NCBI GenBank assembly: GCA_050084985.1
Contig: JBITNC010000001.1
Span: forward strand, 162,564,001-162,628,000
Direction of reading: 5' to 3'
Length of the DNA: 64,000 nucleotides
Source of the DNA: Nageia nagi
Taxonomy: Eukaryota > Pinophyta
The first letter of the stretch is position 1. The number at the start of each line of letters is the position of its first letter. Shown in pieces: positions 32,962 through 44,754 of the stretch. The notes under the pieces are model-generated. The model did no database searches and had not been told where the DNA came from. It was given only the letters and a program-made list of their open reading frames with translations. Position numbers and translations under genes: made by a program.

Positions 32962-35137
32962 GTAATATTAGTATTTTGGTTCTTTTTCTTTTTTTTTAAC
33001 CTAATATCAATCCTGGGGCATTATTTGTTAGTTTTTTGTTGGTGTTTTCCGTTTGAAGCATTTCTATTTTTATTTCGTTAGCAATAAGTTCGATTTGTAC
33101 AATGTCTGCAACGCGTCATATGTTCTAGGGCTAATTAATCTACAGAGTGTTTCTTCTTATCGTCTGAATCAGTAGGAAAGTTGGAATATTGGCAGCAGTA
33201 GTTGATATTTTAACTAAATTTAAAGTTTGAGTAAATAAATGGCCGATTTTTGGTTCTCTTGTATAAAGATTTAATAAGATTGAATTTCTTTAGTGTTTCT
33301 CTTACTGTAAACTGCATTCTAGCTTGTGTTCCATAGGATTTTGTTGGATTTAACATCAGTGATGTAAATGTCTCGTGGCAAGTAGTGAAAATTTAGACCT
33401 GTTGCTTGCTGGAATTTTTCTTTGTGAATAATTACAGAGGATATGAATATTTAAGACTCTGTAGTATTGATTGATGGAGAATATTCCTCAAGTACGGAAC
33501 AGTTGAGTTTTATAGAATTTGCATCACAATTTGTTCTGACGTATGTGAAAGGTTTTCGAATTTTTTGGATTTTTGGGGTTTAATGATTATAAAAAACTTT
33601 TCTATGCACATATCTCCTCGAATGAAATTTTACAGAATTGATTACAAGCAATCACAAGTGTCTAGCACTATTACTGGATTTTGAGTTATCAGGTTAAGAT
33701 TGTTAAAAACATTCTGCTATTTTGGATGCCTTATCCTATTAATTTTATTATGCTATTTATTTTCTTGTGAAATCCAACTCAATGTTTTTGTTAGGTATTG
33801 ATCTAGTTGACCTTGTTCCCTGTAACTTCATTATTTGTTTTTGAATTTTTTGTGTACCTATTTCAAATTGTAGCAGTCTAAAATCTCACAAAAATTCTAC
33901 TTACACCTGAAAGTAAAGTACTAAAAATAAAAGTTTAGACTGCCAGTTGTTAGTCTGCCTTTCTTATTTAATAGGTCCATAAAATGCTAGGGAAATGCCT
34001 TGTGTTAAATTACGTGAGCTGAATATGGAAGAGTAGTTGGATTCTAAAATTGACCTTCATTATAAAAATGATCTGTTTTGCCTATCCACTTTGGTGATGC
34101 TATCTTAAAAAAATATTAGATATATTATTTTTCACATATATGATTTCTTTAATAAATAAGGTTATTTTTTTTCTATTTTTAAAACTTTCATAAGCAAAAA
34201 TATTGACTTCTGTGATTTATTTATACCATAGGCTTGAATGAAATCTTTTAACTTTTCAAATTTTAGAGGGTACCTTGGTCCTTGCTTCTCGAGTGAAGTT
34301 GGCCATATAACAGTGGATAAGTAGTGGTATGATTTGAAGAGGGCCTCTCACATGCAAATTGTTATTTTTAATCAATCCACAACCCTGGAACATGGAAGTG
34401 ACCCATTTCTCACCGTTTCCCCCTAATATACCTACCATGGCAGACTTTGTATGCAACTGCTCTTTTATCATTGAGATGGTACTTAAACTCCTTTTGATTA
34501 CTAATGTGTGCATGAAATAGTTTAGTACAAGTAAATTATGGAAGGAGCAGTGCACTTCAAATACTGGCCTATACCATATAAATCATCCACTTTATTAATC
34601 CACCTGGCCTATTTTTTTTTGGTTTTAAGGTTTTGAGTTTGCTTCTACTCTTGGTATCCCTTTTGTTGACAGCCATATTTTTAGATAAAGTAATATGTGA
34701 TTGAACTTGTTCACCTTTCTTGAAATGTTTTTGGGTAACTTTTTTGAATATTTGTTATGCTTTTCATGTCTTTTTATAGCATCCTTCATGTGTTCCTGTT
34801 TTATTTTTTTTTTAATTTATTTCTATTTGAGATAATGTTGTTAATTTCAATTTTCAGTTTGTTAAACTTCCATACAGATTTTGACTTCTATGTTTTATTA
34901 ACATTGGGTGTTTTTTCATGCATATCTAGTTTAGATTTGTACATCATATTTAATTTTATATTGCTAGAAAAATCCTTGATGAAAATCGTACTGATACTTA
35001 CAAAAATGGTTTTAATTTTTTCATTTTATTTTGGAAGCAAATGAATCTATTTAATAATTTATTTCTCACGTAGGCTTTCTGTAATCTTATTTACAGATTC
35101 AGGTTATTTGAAGAATTTTGATTTTAGCATTTTTATC

Positions 35138-37339
35138 ATGCCAAGGTAAGGGGAAATAAATTCAAGAACCCTTGATTATTTGTATCACTATTATCTTTCA
35201 GTATTTTTAACATTCATCTTTTAACAAAATGACTTGTTCAAATGTGAAGGTATTACTGTGATTATTGTGACACTTATTTGACTCATGACTCGGTCAGTAT
35301 TTCTCTTCTTTTTAAAAGATTTTTCTTAAAAGAATACAAAATTAGTTTATTATTTGGTTCTTATATTTATTTGTTACTTTCTGTTGAGATTAATGGGTCT
35401 TCTTACATGAATAATATGTTGTTTGATTTTAATTTATCTCTCTATTGTTAATGCTCATTATGTTATCTGAGCTAATATATATACAATATTTGTATAGGTA
35501 TATGACTTTAATGGATAATTTCAAGAATGCTGTTATTTAATTTTTTATAGAATTGCAGAGAATTACATGGAAATATAGAACCCTGAATAAGACAAAATGT
35601 TGCTCAATCCCTTACATGTAAATTGTGGATTTGAGGTTCATTGCTTGACTATATGACTATTTATATCTTTGCATTGCATTTAAATAACAAACTGGACTTC
35701 AGAACAGCTAGTCAATTGTCATATCTAATATATAAGCTGTATTTTGATTGTTTGTTGATGGTTAATCTGTGTATCTTTTGCTTGTTTATGGCACACATTG
35801 CTTAATCATTGGTGGATGAACTGTGAGGTAATACTATTAGTTATTACCTGTAATGGCATAGTGGATTAATATTTTTTCTGTGTAATGCTAATTGTGAATT
35901 CAGTCTCAAGCGAATGACTGTTGAAAGTTATTGAAATTAGGGAAGTTTCATTTTTGTTTGATGTTCTTTTAATGCTTCTTATATTTATAGCTATATTTCT
36001 TGTTTGTATTGCATTCAGTTATATATGATTCCATGAAAAATGATAGATATGCTTTTGAAATTTATTTTTACTTTAGTAGTGCTTCAATTTGAAATTGTTT
36101 GAATGCAATTTGTTATTGGCAGTTGCTATTTCTAACACTTTAACTATATATGCAGCCCTCAGTCAGAAAGCAGCATAATGCAGGGTACAAGCACAAGGTA
36201 TGATGATATAATCGAAACAAAAAATGTGGTTTGCATTTCCTCTTCAGCAAATGTTTAATCTAATGGTACTGTTTTTCCAGGCAAATGTTCGTTCATATTA
36301 TCAACAATTTGAAGAGCAACAAACTCAAAGCTTGATAGATCAGAGGGTGAAGGAACATCTTGGTCAGACAGCTGCTTTTCAACAGCAAGTTGGTGCTGCT
36401 TTTCACCAGCATCTTGCATCTCTGCAGTCTGGGCAGCAAAGACCTCGCCCTCCAGTTCCAGTGTTGGCTCCACCCACTTTGCCTGTACCTGGATCAACAC
36501 AGCTACCGAATAGCCAACCTTTTGTACCTTCTCTTCGCCCTCCTGTGTTACCTCGTCCTACGACGGCCCCTCCAGGTATGCAGTAAATCTTTTGTGCTAT
36601 TTAAAGGTGAATATGCTGTAAATTATTGTAACTATTCAAAGGCAAAATAGAACTTAAATTGTAATTATTTAATACGTTACAAGTGTTTATTAAAGGTTAT
36701 TGATGCTAACAAGATGTTTGGGCTTCTCTTGAGTTCTTAGTACCAACTGTGAATATTATATCAAAAAATGTTTATGATAGTTTGTGATGTTTCTCATAAA
36801 ACATCTTTGTTTTACATTAGAAACTTTTTCTGTTTTATGAGGGTACTTGGGTTGGTGTTTGGTTATTATACTTTGATAAACAATTGCTTATGGAAGTTTA
36901 TTGTGCAGCATATGGTGTATCCATTGGAGCTGCTCCAACACTTAGACCTCCTGGTGCACCAGTTACATCTAGTCCAGGTATGGCACAATCAAGTGGTTTA
37001 CCAAGGCCACCTACTTTGAATCCTCCAATAGCTGCAGGAGCAAGACCACCACCTACATCATCATCAATGGCAAATGGTGTAATGTCTCCTCCCTCTCTTT
37101 CTAATTCTGGTATGTACCAAACCCAACAGCCAAACTCTGTTCCAACAAGTGGATCTTATGGAACTTACAATTATGCAGCACCTCCACCTAGTTATTCACA
37201 ACAGAACACAGCTGCCGGGCTTCCAAATCCTACTTATATTTCCCAGCAGCCACCTAGAGTATCAAGTCCACCTTCATCTGGAAATTCAGATAGTTATGTG
37301 TATGGTCAAGCTCCTACATCAGCATCTGGTGGTATTTAG
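35138..37339 (+). CDS. U1C: U1 small nuclear ribonucleoprotein C (five coding exons)
   Basis: Splicing exons 35138-35145, 35250-35292, 36156-36197, 36281-36575 and 36909-37339 gives an uninterrupted 272-residue protein; each intron is GT-AG. The N-terminus is the U1-C zinc finger: CDYCDTYLTHDSPSVRKQH with ligands Cys6, Cys9, His24 and His30. The conserved helix after it reads ANVRSYYQQFEEQQTQSLID. U1-C contacts the U1 snRNA/5' splice-site duplex and stabilises U1 snRNP at donor sites in the nucleus. The C-terminal two thirds are Pro-rich (PRPPVPVLAPP, RPPVLPRPTTAPPG), then Ser/Tyr/Gln-rich, ending SASGGI. The usual PPGMP/MPP-type repeats are fewer, so the tail is divergent or lineage-specific. 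The 8-base first coding exon and codon phases (2, 0, 0, 1) agree at every junction. This is the only intact gene in the window. Confidence 0.95.
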
Positions 37340-38659
37340 CTGGTCACAAGTCTGGTTGGGCTACTTCTGGAGTAGCTAGAGGTTTCGAGAGGTTATGGCT
37401 GCACTTTTTGGCAGAACAGGACTATATTTCCTTATTTTATGCTCTTATCATTAGGTTTGAATGAGTTCTTTCATATTCTGTTAAACTAAAGTGCAAGTGA
37501 GCAGTGTAGGCATTTTTATGCTTCCAAAATTTTTAACTACATGCCGATTGCTTCTCACAAGAGTTTCCCAGATACAACAGTGGACTGTTACATCATCCTT
37601 ATAATATTTGATAGCATCTAAAGGTATTAGTATACTTCCATGAAAGAGGAATGGGTGTAATCTCAACTTAATTCAAGGTGATCATTTACTGGTTTTTATG
37701 TTTTTTTTTTTCAAATTTTATATTTGTTAATGTAAAATTCTTTCTGTTGAAAGAGATAAAGGTTTGTAAGTTTCTCCCTACACTTGCATCATCAGATCTT
37801 TTGGGCAAAGGTAATATTTTAATAGATTGCATGCTTTGTGTATATAATTTCTAATGTATTTGAGGGTTAAGCTGGTTTAAATATTCTATTCTTTCCCATG
37901 AATAATACAAAGGTATACAGGTAAATTTTAGGTATATGCATTTCTTTTTAACTTGTTACTTATCTTTAGCTGGCAAATAAATGTTTTTACAACATTAGTT
38001 TTTACATTGCTTTTTCTGATAGTGTTCAGTTGCACATACTATGAACATGTGCTAAAAGGTGTGATTCAATTTTTTAAATATAGACTTAGGTTGAAACTTT
38101 TTATTGTGATATTGTGTGCACATGCGATTAATTTTTTATGTGATGCTAGTAATTCAAGCCTATCAATCCACAATCAGGCCAGGAGTTGTGGTCTACAAAA
38201 GTCAGACAATAGTATATTTTATTCCTTACTACAATACCTATAATTCATTGTGTAAGAGACTTCGTGTTTAGCGACAATCTTTTTGGAACATTCTGGGGAA
38301 TTTTGATCAGTTTCATATCCTTTATATTTGGCTGTTTATGACTTTGCTGTTGTGTTTTCGAAAGTATCTTTTGACATTTCATGGAATTTTGGAACCAATT
38401 GCTATTGCATGGCAGATGATGTTTTACACTTGATCTCTGAAAATCAGGTAAGTTTAACTGATGAAAACAATTGTTGCTGATGCCATATGAAAATTCCATT
38501 TCATGGGATGATGGATAATGTTCTTCTTGCTTGAATTTGTTTCACATCTTTGTTCTATGTAATGCAGGTATCAAAATGTACTTTTCTTGGGGTATTTAAG
38601 TTGTGGTAAACTGCTTATTCTATTATTTTTGTGTAAGATATTATTAAATTAAATTGTGA
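37340..38659 (+). other. Downstream region of U1-C, probable 3' UTR at its start
   Basis: Sequence composition remains like the gene's introns (less AT-extreme than the flanks) for at least several hundred bases. No clear polyadenylation site could be fixed, and no further coding sequence was recognised. Confidence 0.4.
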
Positions 38660-38681
38660 CTGATATTGGTTAGCTAATCCT

Positions 38682-38996
38682 TGTGACTATCAAGAAGTAT
38701 GAATGTTCTGTCTATGCAGCAGCTGAAAGTATTATGAATCTATGATTAATGTCTTTCTATGAAAAGCTGAATTGTGGTGGTACATTATCTTCTGTATTTT
38801 TGGTCTCTTCCCTTGTTTCTGGCCACTTCAATGTAATGCTTGTGACTATCAACAAAATTTGAGTGTTCTGGCCATACAGTAGTTGAAAATATTATGATTA
38901 AAAACTTTATTACTCTGTCAAAAGTTGTCCTGTTGTGTGATTTCATTATCTTTTGGTTTTGTAAGTGTCTTCCATATTTTCTAGCCACTTCAATGC
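38682..38996. repeat. Diverged tandem duplication of about 155 bp
   Basis: Unit 1 (about 38682-38838) and unit 2 (about 38839-38996) both run from TTGTGACTATCAA through GTTCTG-CATACAG-GCTGAAA-like sequence to CCACTTCAATG. They differ by many substitutions and small gaps. Confidence 0.75.
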
Positions 38997-39866
38997 AAGG
39001 GCATTATCAGGATCCGAACTTCTTTTACCTATGCTCCATGTAAAATGTGAATGCTTCAACCCTCAGGTAGTTCCTTTATTTTCGTTCTACTGAAAGTTGC
39101 TTTGCTAGGCAAATTCATTTTTTGAGGAAACATGACCAGATTTTATTTGATCTTAGGCTATCTGTGTTCTTTTTGTTAGGGATGAGGTTTGTTTTACACA
39201 AAATAAAGATCTTTTTGTTGAGCTTGCCACGATGAACTGAAGGATTTGATGAGGATGCAACTCTTGGAAATAACTAAATATTCTAAGGATGAGAGTGGTT
39301 ATTGAGAAATTGACATCTTGGACAAGTCTTATCATTAGCTTTGAGTTGGGGGGTATAACATTGCATGTCAAGTTTATGGTGCATTGGACAATTGATAGCT
39401 TGAGCATCATGTCACAGTTTTAAATAGAGTCATGGTATTATTTTAGGGGTGCCAATTACTTTTTTTATTTCAAATATTTTCAAGCTGAAGACTTGATAGC
39501 GCATATTGCTCTGGAATAATGAAGTTGGTTGTAGATAGGTAAGGTTGTTGGGATATTGAGATAATTATAACATCTTGAAGATTGTCAATGGAATAGTTAG
39601 AGGTATGTAGCTTTATCATGGATGACATATTATTATTCTCAGTGTGCATGTGATTCCCATTGGATCTTAAGATGTCATCAGCATGTGCTCCATAGACTAA
39701 GGTTGATTGCTGCTCCAAGAGAAAAGCATGCTAAGATGAGACATTCATGGTAATAGTTCGCATTTGGAGATTTATATCCTTATGTTATGTTGATGAAGTA
39801 TTGTTCTCATTGGAAGCAATAAATATATGACATTTGACAAAGGGGCTTTTAAAGGATGTGGAGGGA

Positions 39867-40141
39867 GAACTCACTTTAGACTTGTTCTTTGTTCCTTAAG
39901 GCTTGGAGGATGTTTTTTTTGTTAAGAAGTTAGTAATTCTACTACAACAGAGGTTGAATTTTCCATTGATTTAGTAGTAAGATGGGAAGCCATTTCATGA
40001 GCTTGTGGAGAACTCACTTTGGACTTGCTCTTTGTTCTCTAAGGCTTGGAGCATGCTTATTTTTGAGGAGTTGGTAATTCTACTTCAAAAGAGGTTTGAA
40101 TTTTCTATTGATTTAGTATGGGAAGCCATTTCATGAGCTTG
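39867..40141. repeat. Tandem duplication of about 140 bp
   Basis: AGAACTCACTTTAGACTTG (39867) and AGAACTCACTTTGGACTTG (40008) each start a unit ending in GGGAAGCCATTTCATGAGCT. The two units differ by a few substitutions and a short gap, so this duplication is younger than the one at 38.7 kb. Confidence 0.85.
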
Positions 40142-40984
40142 TTAAAGGATTGTTGCACTTTAGTTAAGTGCTTTTAGAGAAGCTTCTAAGGGTTGCATCT
40201 ATGATATTTAAACATAAAGTGGACATTACTTATGCAATGAGGATTATTATATATGAGCAAATTATGTTTGATGTGCTTTAAACCCAATGTTGTGTAGGAT
40301 CTATCAAAATTTGTCCAAAGAATAAATATGTATCATTCATGTAATTAAATGATTGTTTTTAACAAAATTAAGATTCATAAGAATTTTTTTAGGTTTTTTA
40401 TTCGTTATCTTGGTTGAAGATCCCATGGATCAAGTTGTAATGATAAATATTGTTATCTTGGTTGTTTTTCAATTACTTTATCAAAGTCTTCAGTCAATCT
40501 TTTAAGATGATTGGTTTTGGTGAACTAGTTTTATCAATTAATGATTGAAAATTGCTGGCCACCATTCTTTTAAAAACAAGTTATATGATTGGCTTATTGA
40601 TGGTTATAAGAGTAAGAAGCATTGAGTGCTTTTCACACTTCTGCCTTCATTTAGGGGTTAAGAAGATGTGCAAAAGCTTTAGGAAGTAATTATTCTCAAG
40701 AGGAATGAAATAATTTTTTTTTATGGATTTTGTAAGTTATAATTGATAAGTTGACAAAGGTAGCTCATTTAACACTAAGACCTATTGTTGTAGTGTAGAG
40801 TTTAAGGATGAGTGTGTGACCATAGTGTATTTCTTGGACCAATATGTGTTAATCATGTTGCATCTTTATTTTAACATTCCAAAGGATATTTAGGACATCA
40901 ACTTCAACATGTGTCATCTTATGAGACAATTACAACTAGATAGAGTTCTAGGTCTTGTACTATCTTGGGATAACTTCATTGTAC

Positions 40985-41325
40985 TTCTATTGGTATGAAA
41001 CTTTGTAGATCTATGCTGATTTGTGGGTTTGACGATGGAACATGGTGGTCATGGCACATCTATAAGTAGCTCCTACATTTTTCAATTCAAAAGGCATATC
41101 ATTTTAGCAAAACTTCCCCCAAGGTGTAGTGAAAGTAGTGATCTCAAGTTGATCAATTGGATTGATTAAAATCTAATTATATTATGAGAAGCCATCCATG
41201 AAAAACAAAGTTTTATGGTTTGATGTACTATTCACAATTGTGTCTATAAGAAATGGAAAATTATCTATTAGACATGCTTTATTGATGTCTCTAAAATTCG
41301 TCCATACTTCTCATGAACACATGTT
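40985..41325 (-). pseudogene. Tat-like gypsy reverse transcriptase fragment
   Basis: A single frame reads NFRDINKACLIDNFPF, IDTIVNSTSNHKTLFFMDGF (catalytic Asp context MD), INPIDQLEITTFTTPWGKFC, then MPFELKNVGATYRCAMTTMF. These are the standard RT motifs 2 to 5 of Tat/Athila-type elements (FRDLNKACPKDNFPLP, FMDGYSGYNQI, FxTPWG, MPFGLKNAGATYQRAM). Three stops fall where Gly or Gln would be. The YVDD motif that should follow is degraded. Confidence 0.85.
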
Positions 41326-42010
41326 TATATAATTCTTTCTTGTTATATTCTACTCCAATATGCATGATTCTTGGTTGTTCTTTAGTACCAATATTAATAT
41401 TTTGTATATATTCTTGACAAATAAAAATTATGCCCCTTACAAAACAAGAGTTTCTAAACATATGATGGACAAAAACTTTGTGAACCCTTGGAAATGATGA
41501 AATCATAGTGTGACTTTTTAACCTTTGGAAATGATGAAATAATGATGCAATAAACCATTGACACTACCAATATTGTTACATCAACAAAAATTTGATCTTA
41601 TGCCAAGAAATTGGTTTTCAAAAGACCTATATATATTCTTATATATAAGAGGTTTTTTCTTTATTGTGCATCAAGGGTGATTTTCATTAGAGTTTTCTTT
41701 TTACTTTTTTTTTTTTTTTGGGATGATTTTGACATCTTTACATAAAGCAAACAAGGGTGCGAATGTTGTTATTTTATAATAAAATGAAAATAAACATTTA
41801 AGTATGTAACTACTTAGAATATCTCTTTGATATTAAGCTTTGTTTGCATTTTCTCTTACACATGAACGTCCTCACAATACTATTTTTCTTGCCCTAAGTA
41901 TGCATTTTGTCTAAATACATGACCTATCCTCTTGATGTTAAGACTTTGACAACTTAGATCTACCTCCTATGAACTCCAAGCATATTGAGCATAAAAAAAT
42001 CAAATTCTAT

Positions 42011-42068
42011 CTCTTCATCATGACCAATACACATCTCTTCATCATGACCAATACACATCTCTTCATCA
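42011..42068. repeat. 24-bp tandem repeat, 2.4 copies
   Basis: CTCTTCATCATGACCAATAC followed by ACAT is repeated at 42011, 42035 and partly at 42059, inside the Tat-like remnant. Confidence 0.95.
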
Positions 42069-42599
42069 ATTTTGTATAGTAATTGGTATACTTCTATCAA
42101 ATTTCATTATACAAAAACTTTTGCACATTTGGACACATCATCTTCATTTGCTACTAATGAACCAATTCCAAGCCCATATTTTTTTTTTGGGTCTCTTCCA
42201 CTCTTGGGTACAAACTTTATTCCTTGCTAATATTTTCCCAAACCTCCTTGCAAATTGCATTTTTGAAACTATTTCTTAACAAAAGGACTTTTGGACAAAG
42301 ATGGTTCATGTTCACACATTCTTTTTTCAGCATTTTTACTTGACTTTGGCTTGTTTATCTATTTTATAGATTCCTCTTGAGATTTATTGTGTTTTTTCTC
42401 CAAAAGGGCATTGTAGATGGTGTGACTATAGGTCTTGACTCCGTTGCCAGTATGAATCCCATGTATATTTATGTTGATCCAAAGTATTTTTTAAAAACCA
42501 TTGGGTCTAGGTCTTCAATTTTGTATGTTCCAAGCCTCATTTCAATGAAATGAACCTATTCTTCTATCTTCTTCATAATTAATATTATCTCTTCACAGG

Positions 42600-42990
42600 A
42601 ACCCCAAGCAAATTTATATGAGCCACATCAATAACATCTAAATCAAAATCAACCAAATTATAAAACTCATAGGGCTATGGATCAACTTCAATTATTTGCA
42701 AGTACCTCTTATGTTAAAATTTCAAGCACCTATGTAATGTAGAATGTAGGAGCCTTATTTCATAATCGAAGGCCTTCCTAAAAATAAATTGTATGTCAAC
42801 TTCCCAATGATAATGTGCATTGGAGTTTATAAAAATTTACGACCAACTTGGATAGGCAAGGTTCCTATCTCAAGAGCTTTCTTAGATACTTTACCAAATC
42901 CCTTTATCCTAAGTTTAGGCTCATTTAAGGTTGAGATTTCTACTCCTTTTTCCTCTTGCAAAAAATTGTCAGATCAAATATGAACATCGA
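42600..42990 (-). pseudogene. Tat-like gypsy protease-region fragment
   Basis: The minus strand reads a block like PIQVGRKFL, a stop, TPMHIIIGKLTYNLFLGRPS and then LHYIGAWNF. This corresponds to the conserved [TS]-x-F-x-V-[IV]-x-x-x-x-x-Y-N-x-[IL]-L-G-R-P stretch downstream of the active-site Asp in Tat-type proteases. The catalytic D-T/S-G itself was not found. Confidence 0.65.
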
Positions 42991-43419
42991 ATTCGAGGTC
43001 AATCAAAGATTATTTTACCTAATGTCCCTTAACACATGGTTTGATATACAAAGCAAGAATTCATCTATTACAAATTATTTGGGAAGCTCATTGTCATCAA
43101 ACATTATAGGATTACAATGCTTCCAAACTTCAAAAAAGTGGCAATAACTAGATTGCTAGGGACTTGTTCAGATTTGAAAGCATTATATACGATTTCTATG
43201 AGGTTGCGAGATCTAAATTAACTCATACAAACTAAATTTGGCTTGGGTATTTTTCAATTGTTCTAACATATTGTATGCTCTAGGTTCAGGTGGGATACTT
43301 ACTTGGTCTTACATAATGGGCTCTTGAACATTTCTTAGACATCTTTTATGAATGGCTACATAAACCTTCTCATCAATAGAGATTTTGTTGGTTGATCATT
43401 TATCAATTTTTTCTCTTAA

Positions 43420-44035
43420 GTGGATCTTGGATCTTGTACTTTTGCATATGTTGTTGATAGTTTAATGTATGCTATGGTTTGCATTAGACCTGGTATTGCC
43501 CAAGCATTGGGAGTTGTGAGTAGGTACATGAGTAACCTTGAAAAAGAGCATTGGTAAGTAATGAAGTACATACTTTGATATTTGAGAGTACATCCAATCA
43601 TTTTTTATGTCAATGGTACTAATATTGATGGATAGGGTTTTGTAGATTCAAATATGGTTGATAAAGATGGTGGGAGGAGCACCATTTATTATGTTTTCAC
43701 TATTGGTGAAACAACTATGAGCTAGGTGTCCAAGCTACAACAGTTTGTGGCATTGTCTACAACGGAGGTGAAGTATGTTGCAGCTACAAAGGCTAGCAAG
43801 GAGATCATTTGGATTCAAATATTCATGGAAGAATTGAGACACAAACAAGAGGATTACAAGTTGTGGAGTGACAATCAAAGTGCCATTAATCTTGCCAAGA
43901 ATTCATTCTTCCTTTCAATAACCAAACACATTCAGCTTGGGTACCATTTGATATAGTTAGTATTGGAGGATGGATCCTTAAAGTTGGAAAAGATAGATAC
44001 ATATTAGTAAAAATCCTACATATATGTTGACCAAT
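43420..44035 (+). pseudogene. copia RT end and RNase H remnant
   Basis: The plus strand reads VVDSLMYAMVCIRPGIAQAL, GVVSRYMSNLEKEHW, VMKYILWYLR, then VFTIGETTMS and VSKLQQFVALSTTEVKYVAA, TKASKEIIWIQIFMEELRHK, DNQSAINLAKNSFF and TKHIQL. These are the classic C-terminal copia motifs (SLMYAMVCTRPDIA, SWVSKLQ-ALSTTEAEY, SDSQSAIHLAKN). Acidic RNase H residues are partly changed (TEAEY is TEVKY). A few stops interrupt it. It lies directly before a polypurine tract and LTR of the same orientation. Confidence 0.92.
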
Positions 44036-44110
44036 GTATTCATAGAGCCATGAAGGGTTGGGGAGATCCCCAATAGGTGCAAAAGTGGTGGAGTTTTTGT
44101 GTACAATCTC

Positions 44111-44290
44111 CAAGTGGGAGATTGTTGGAGCATGGAGCTTGTTATCCTAGGAGGTGCATGTGTGTAGTTGTGTACAATCGAGCACCCCATGATCCCTTCT
44201 TACCATGCAAGATCTGTAAAGTGGAATATGTTTACATCAAGTGTAGCAGGGGGATTGTAGGGGGGACGACTTAGGAAACGATCGAGCAAA
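44111..44290 (+). repeat. copia polypurine tract and partial 3' LTR
   Basis: CAAGTGGGAGAT (44111-44122) followed by TGTTGGAGCATGG is the usual copia polypurine tract/LTR junction. The LTR-like segment is less AT-rich than its surroundings up to about 44290. Its end is not definite and no 5' partner is present, so the element is 5'-truncated here. Confidence 0.7.
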
Positions 44291-44525
44291 ATTTTTGGGT
44301 TTTTTTAATCGTATTTTATAAATAATGTTATTATTGTAAAATGTATTTTTTAAGAGTGGCTATTTTTAGTGGTGAATCTGGACCATCAATATTAGGTCAT
44401 AAATATGGGGATGGTTTCACTTAGCTAGTTTGAGGTTAAGCAATTCGATAACCAAGGACTCCATCATAACAGCTAATACTATGGTTTAATGGGTTGAATG
44501 GTAGAATTTTGATGAAACTTGGGAA

Positions 44526-44753
44526 ATGCAAACGTCTAAAAATTCTAATGCTTCTTACAACAATAAGAAGAACGACATCAACCCCCTCTATATCCTCCTC
44601 ATTGTACGCAATGATGAAGAGCTTGATAAGCTTATAGCTAGAGTCACCATCACCCATAATGATGAAATTGTTCCTTTATTGTTCAATGGGCATTCAGTTC
44701 CTCTTACATTTGCCAATTTTGTTTGGTGTTATTGCAAAATAAATGCAAATTGA
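44526..44753 (+). pseudogene. Histone H2A-like C-terminal fragment
   Basis: The 75-codon frame contains [17 protein letters not shown], then [20 protein letters not shown] and IVPLLFNG. In plant H2A the matching stretch is GNAARDNKK-RI-P-RHI-LAVRNDEEL-KLL--VTIA-GGV-P-I. The most conserved block, VRNDEEL-KL---VTI, is intact. The part before the alpha3 helix (N-terminal tail, alpha1, alpha2) is not found upstream, and the tail after VTI diverges. The frame lies about 240 bp beyond the copia LTR remnant. It is a gene fragment, not a working histone; how it got here is open. Confidence 0.65.
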
Positions 44754-44754
44754 T

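Larger units (their letters stand above)
40985..43160 (-). mobile_element. Tat-like Ty3/gypsy remnant
   Basis: Minus-strand pol traces occur in correct order: protease region at about 42960-42600, a decayed spacer (42600-41400), then RT at 41325-40985. The protease-RT arrangement and the RT wording match the Tat/Athila side of Ty3/gypsy. No LTRs, gag or integrase could be delimited on this strand. The fragment is bounded on the right by an opposite-strand copia remnant. Confidence 0.75.

Noticed and set aside
36255-36500. 81-codon minus-strand frame opposite U1-C exon 4
   Set aside because: It is the antisense shadow of a confirmed coding exon and resembles no known protein.
40717-40970. Plus-strand string MDFVSYN then IDKLTKVAHLTLRPI, like a gypsy integrase core (VDRFSKMAHF)
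   Set aside because: Only one short block matches, the following D35E region is not readable, and the nearby RT is on the opposite strand. It may be a true integrase scrap but the support is too thin for a feature.
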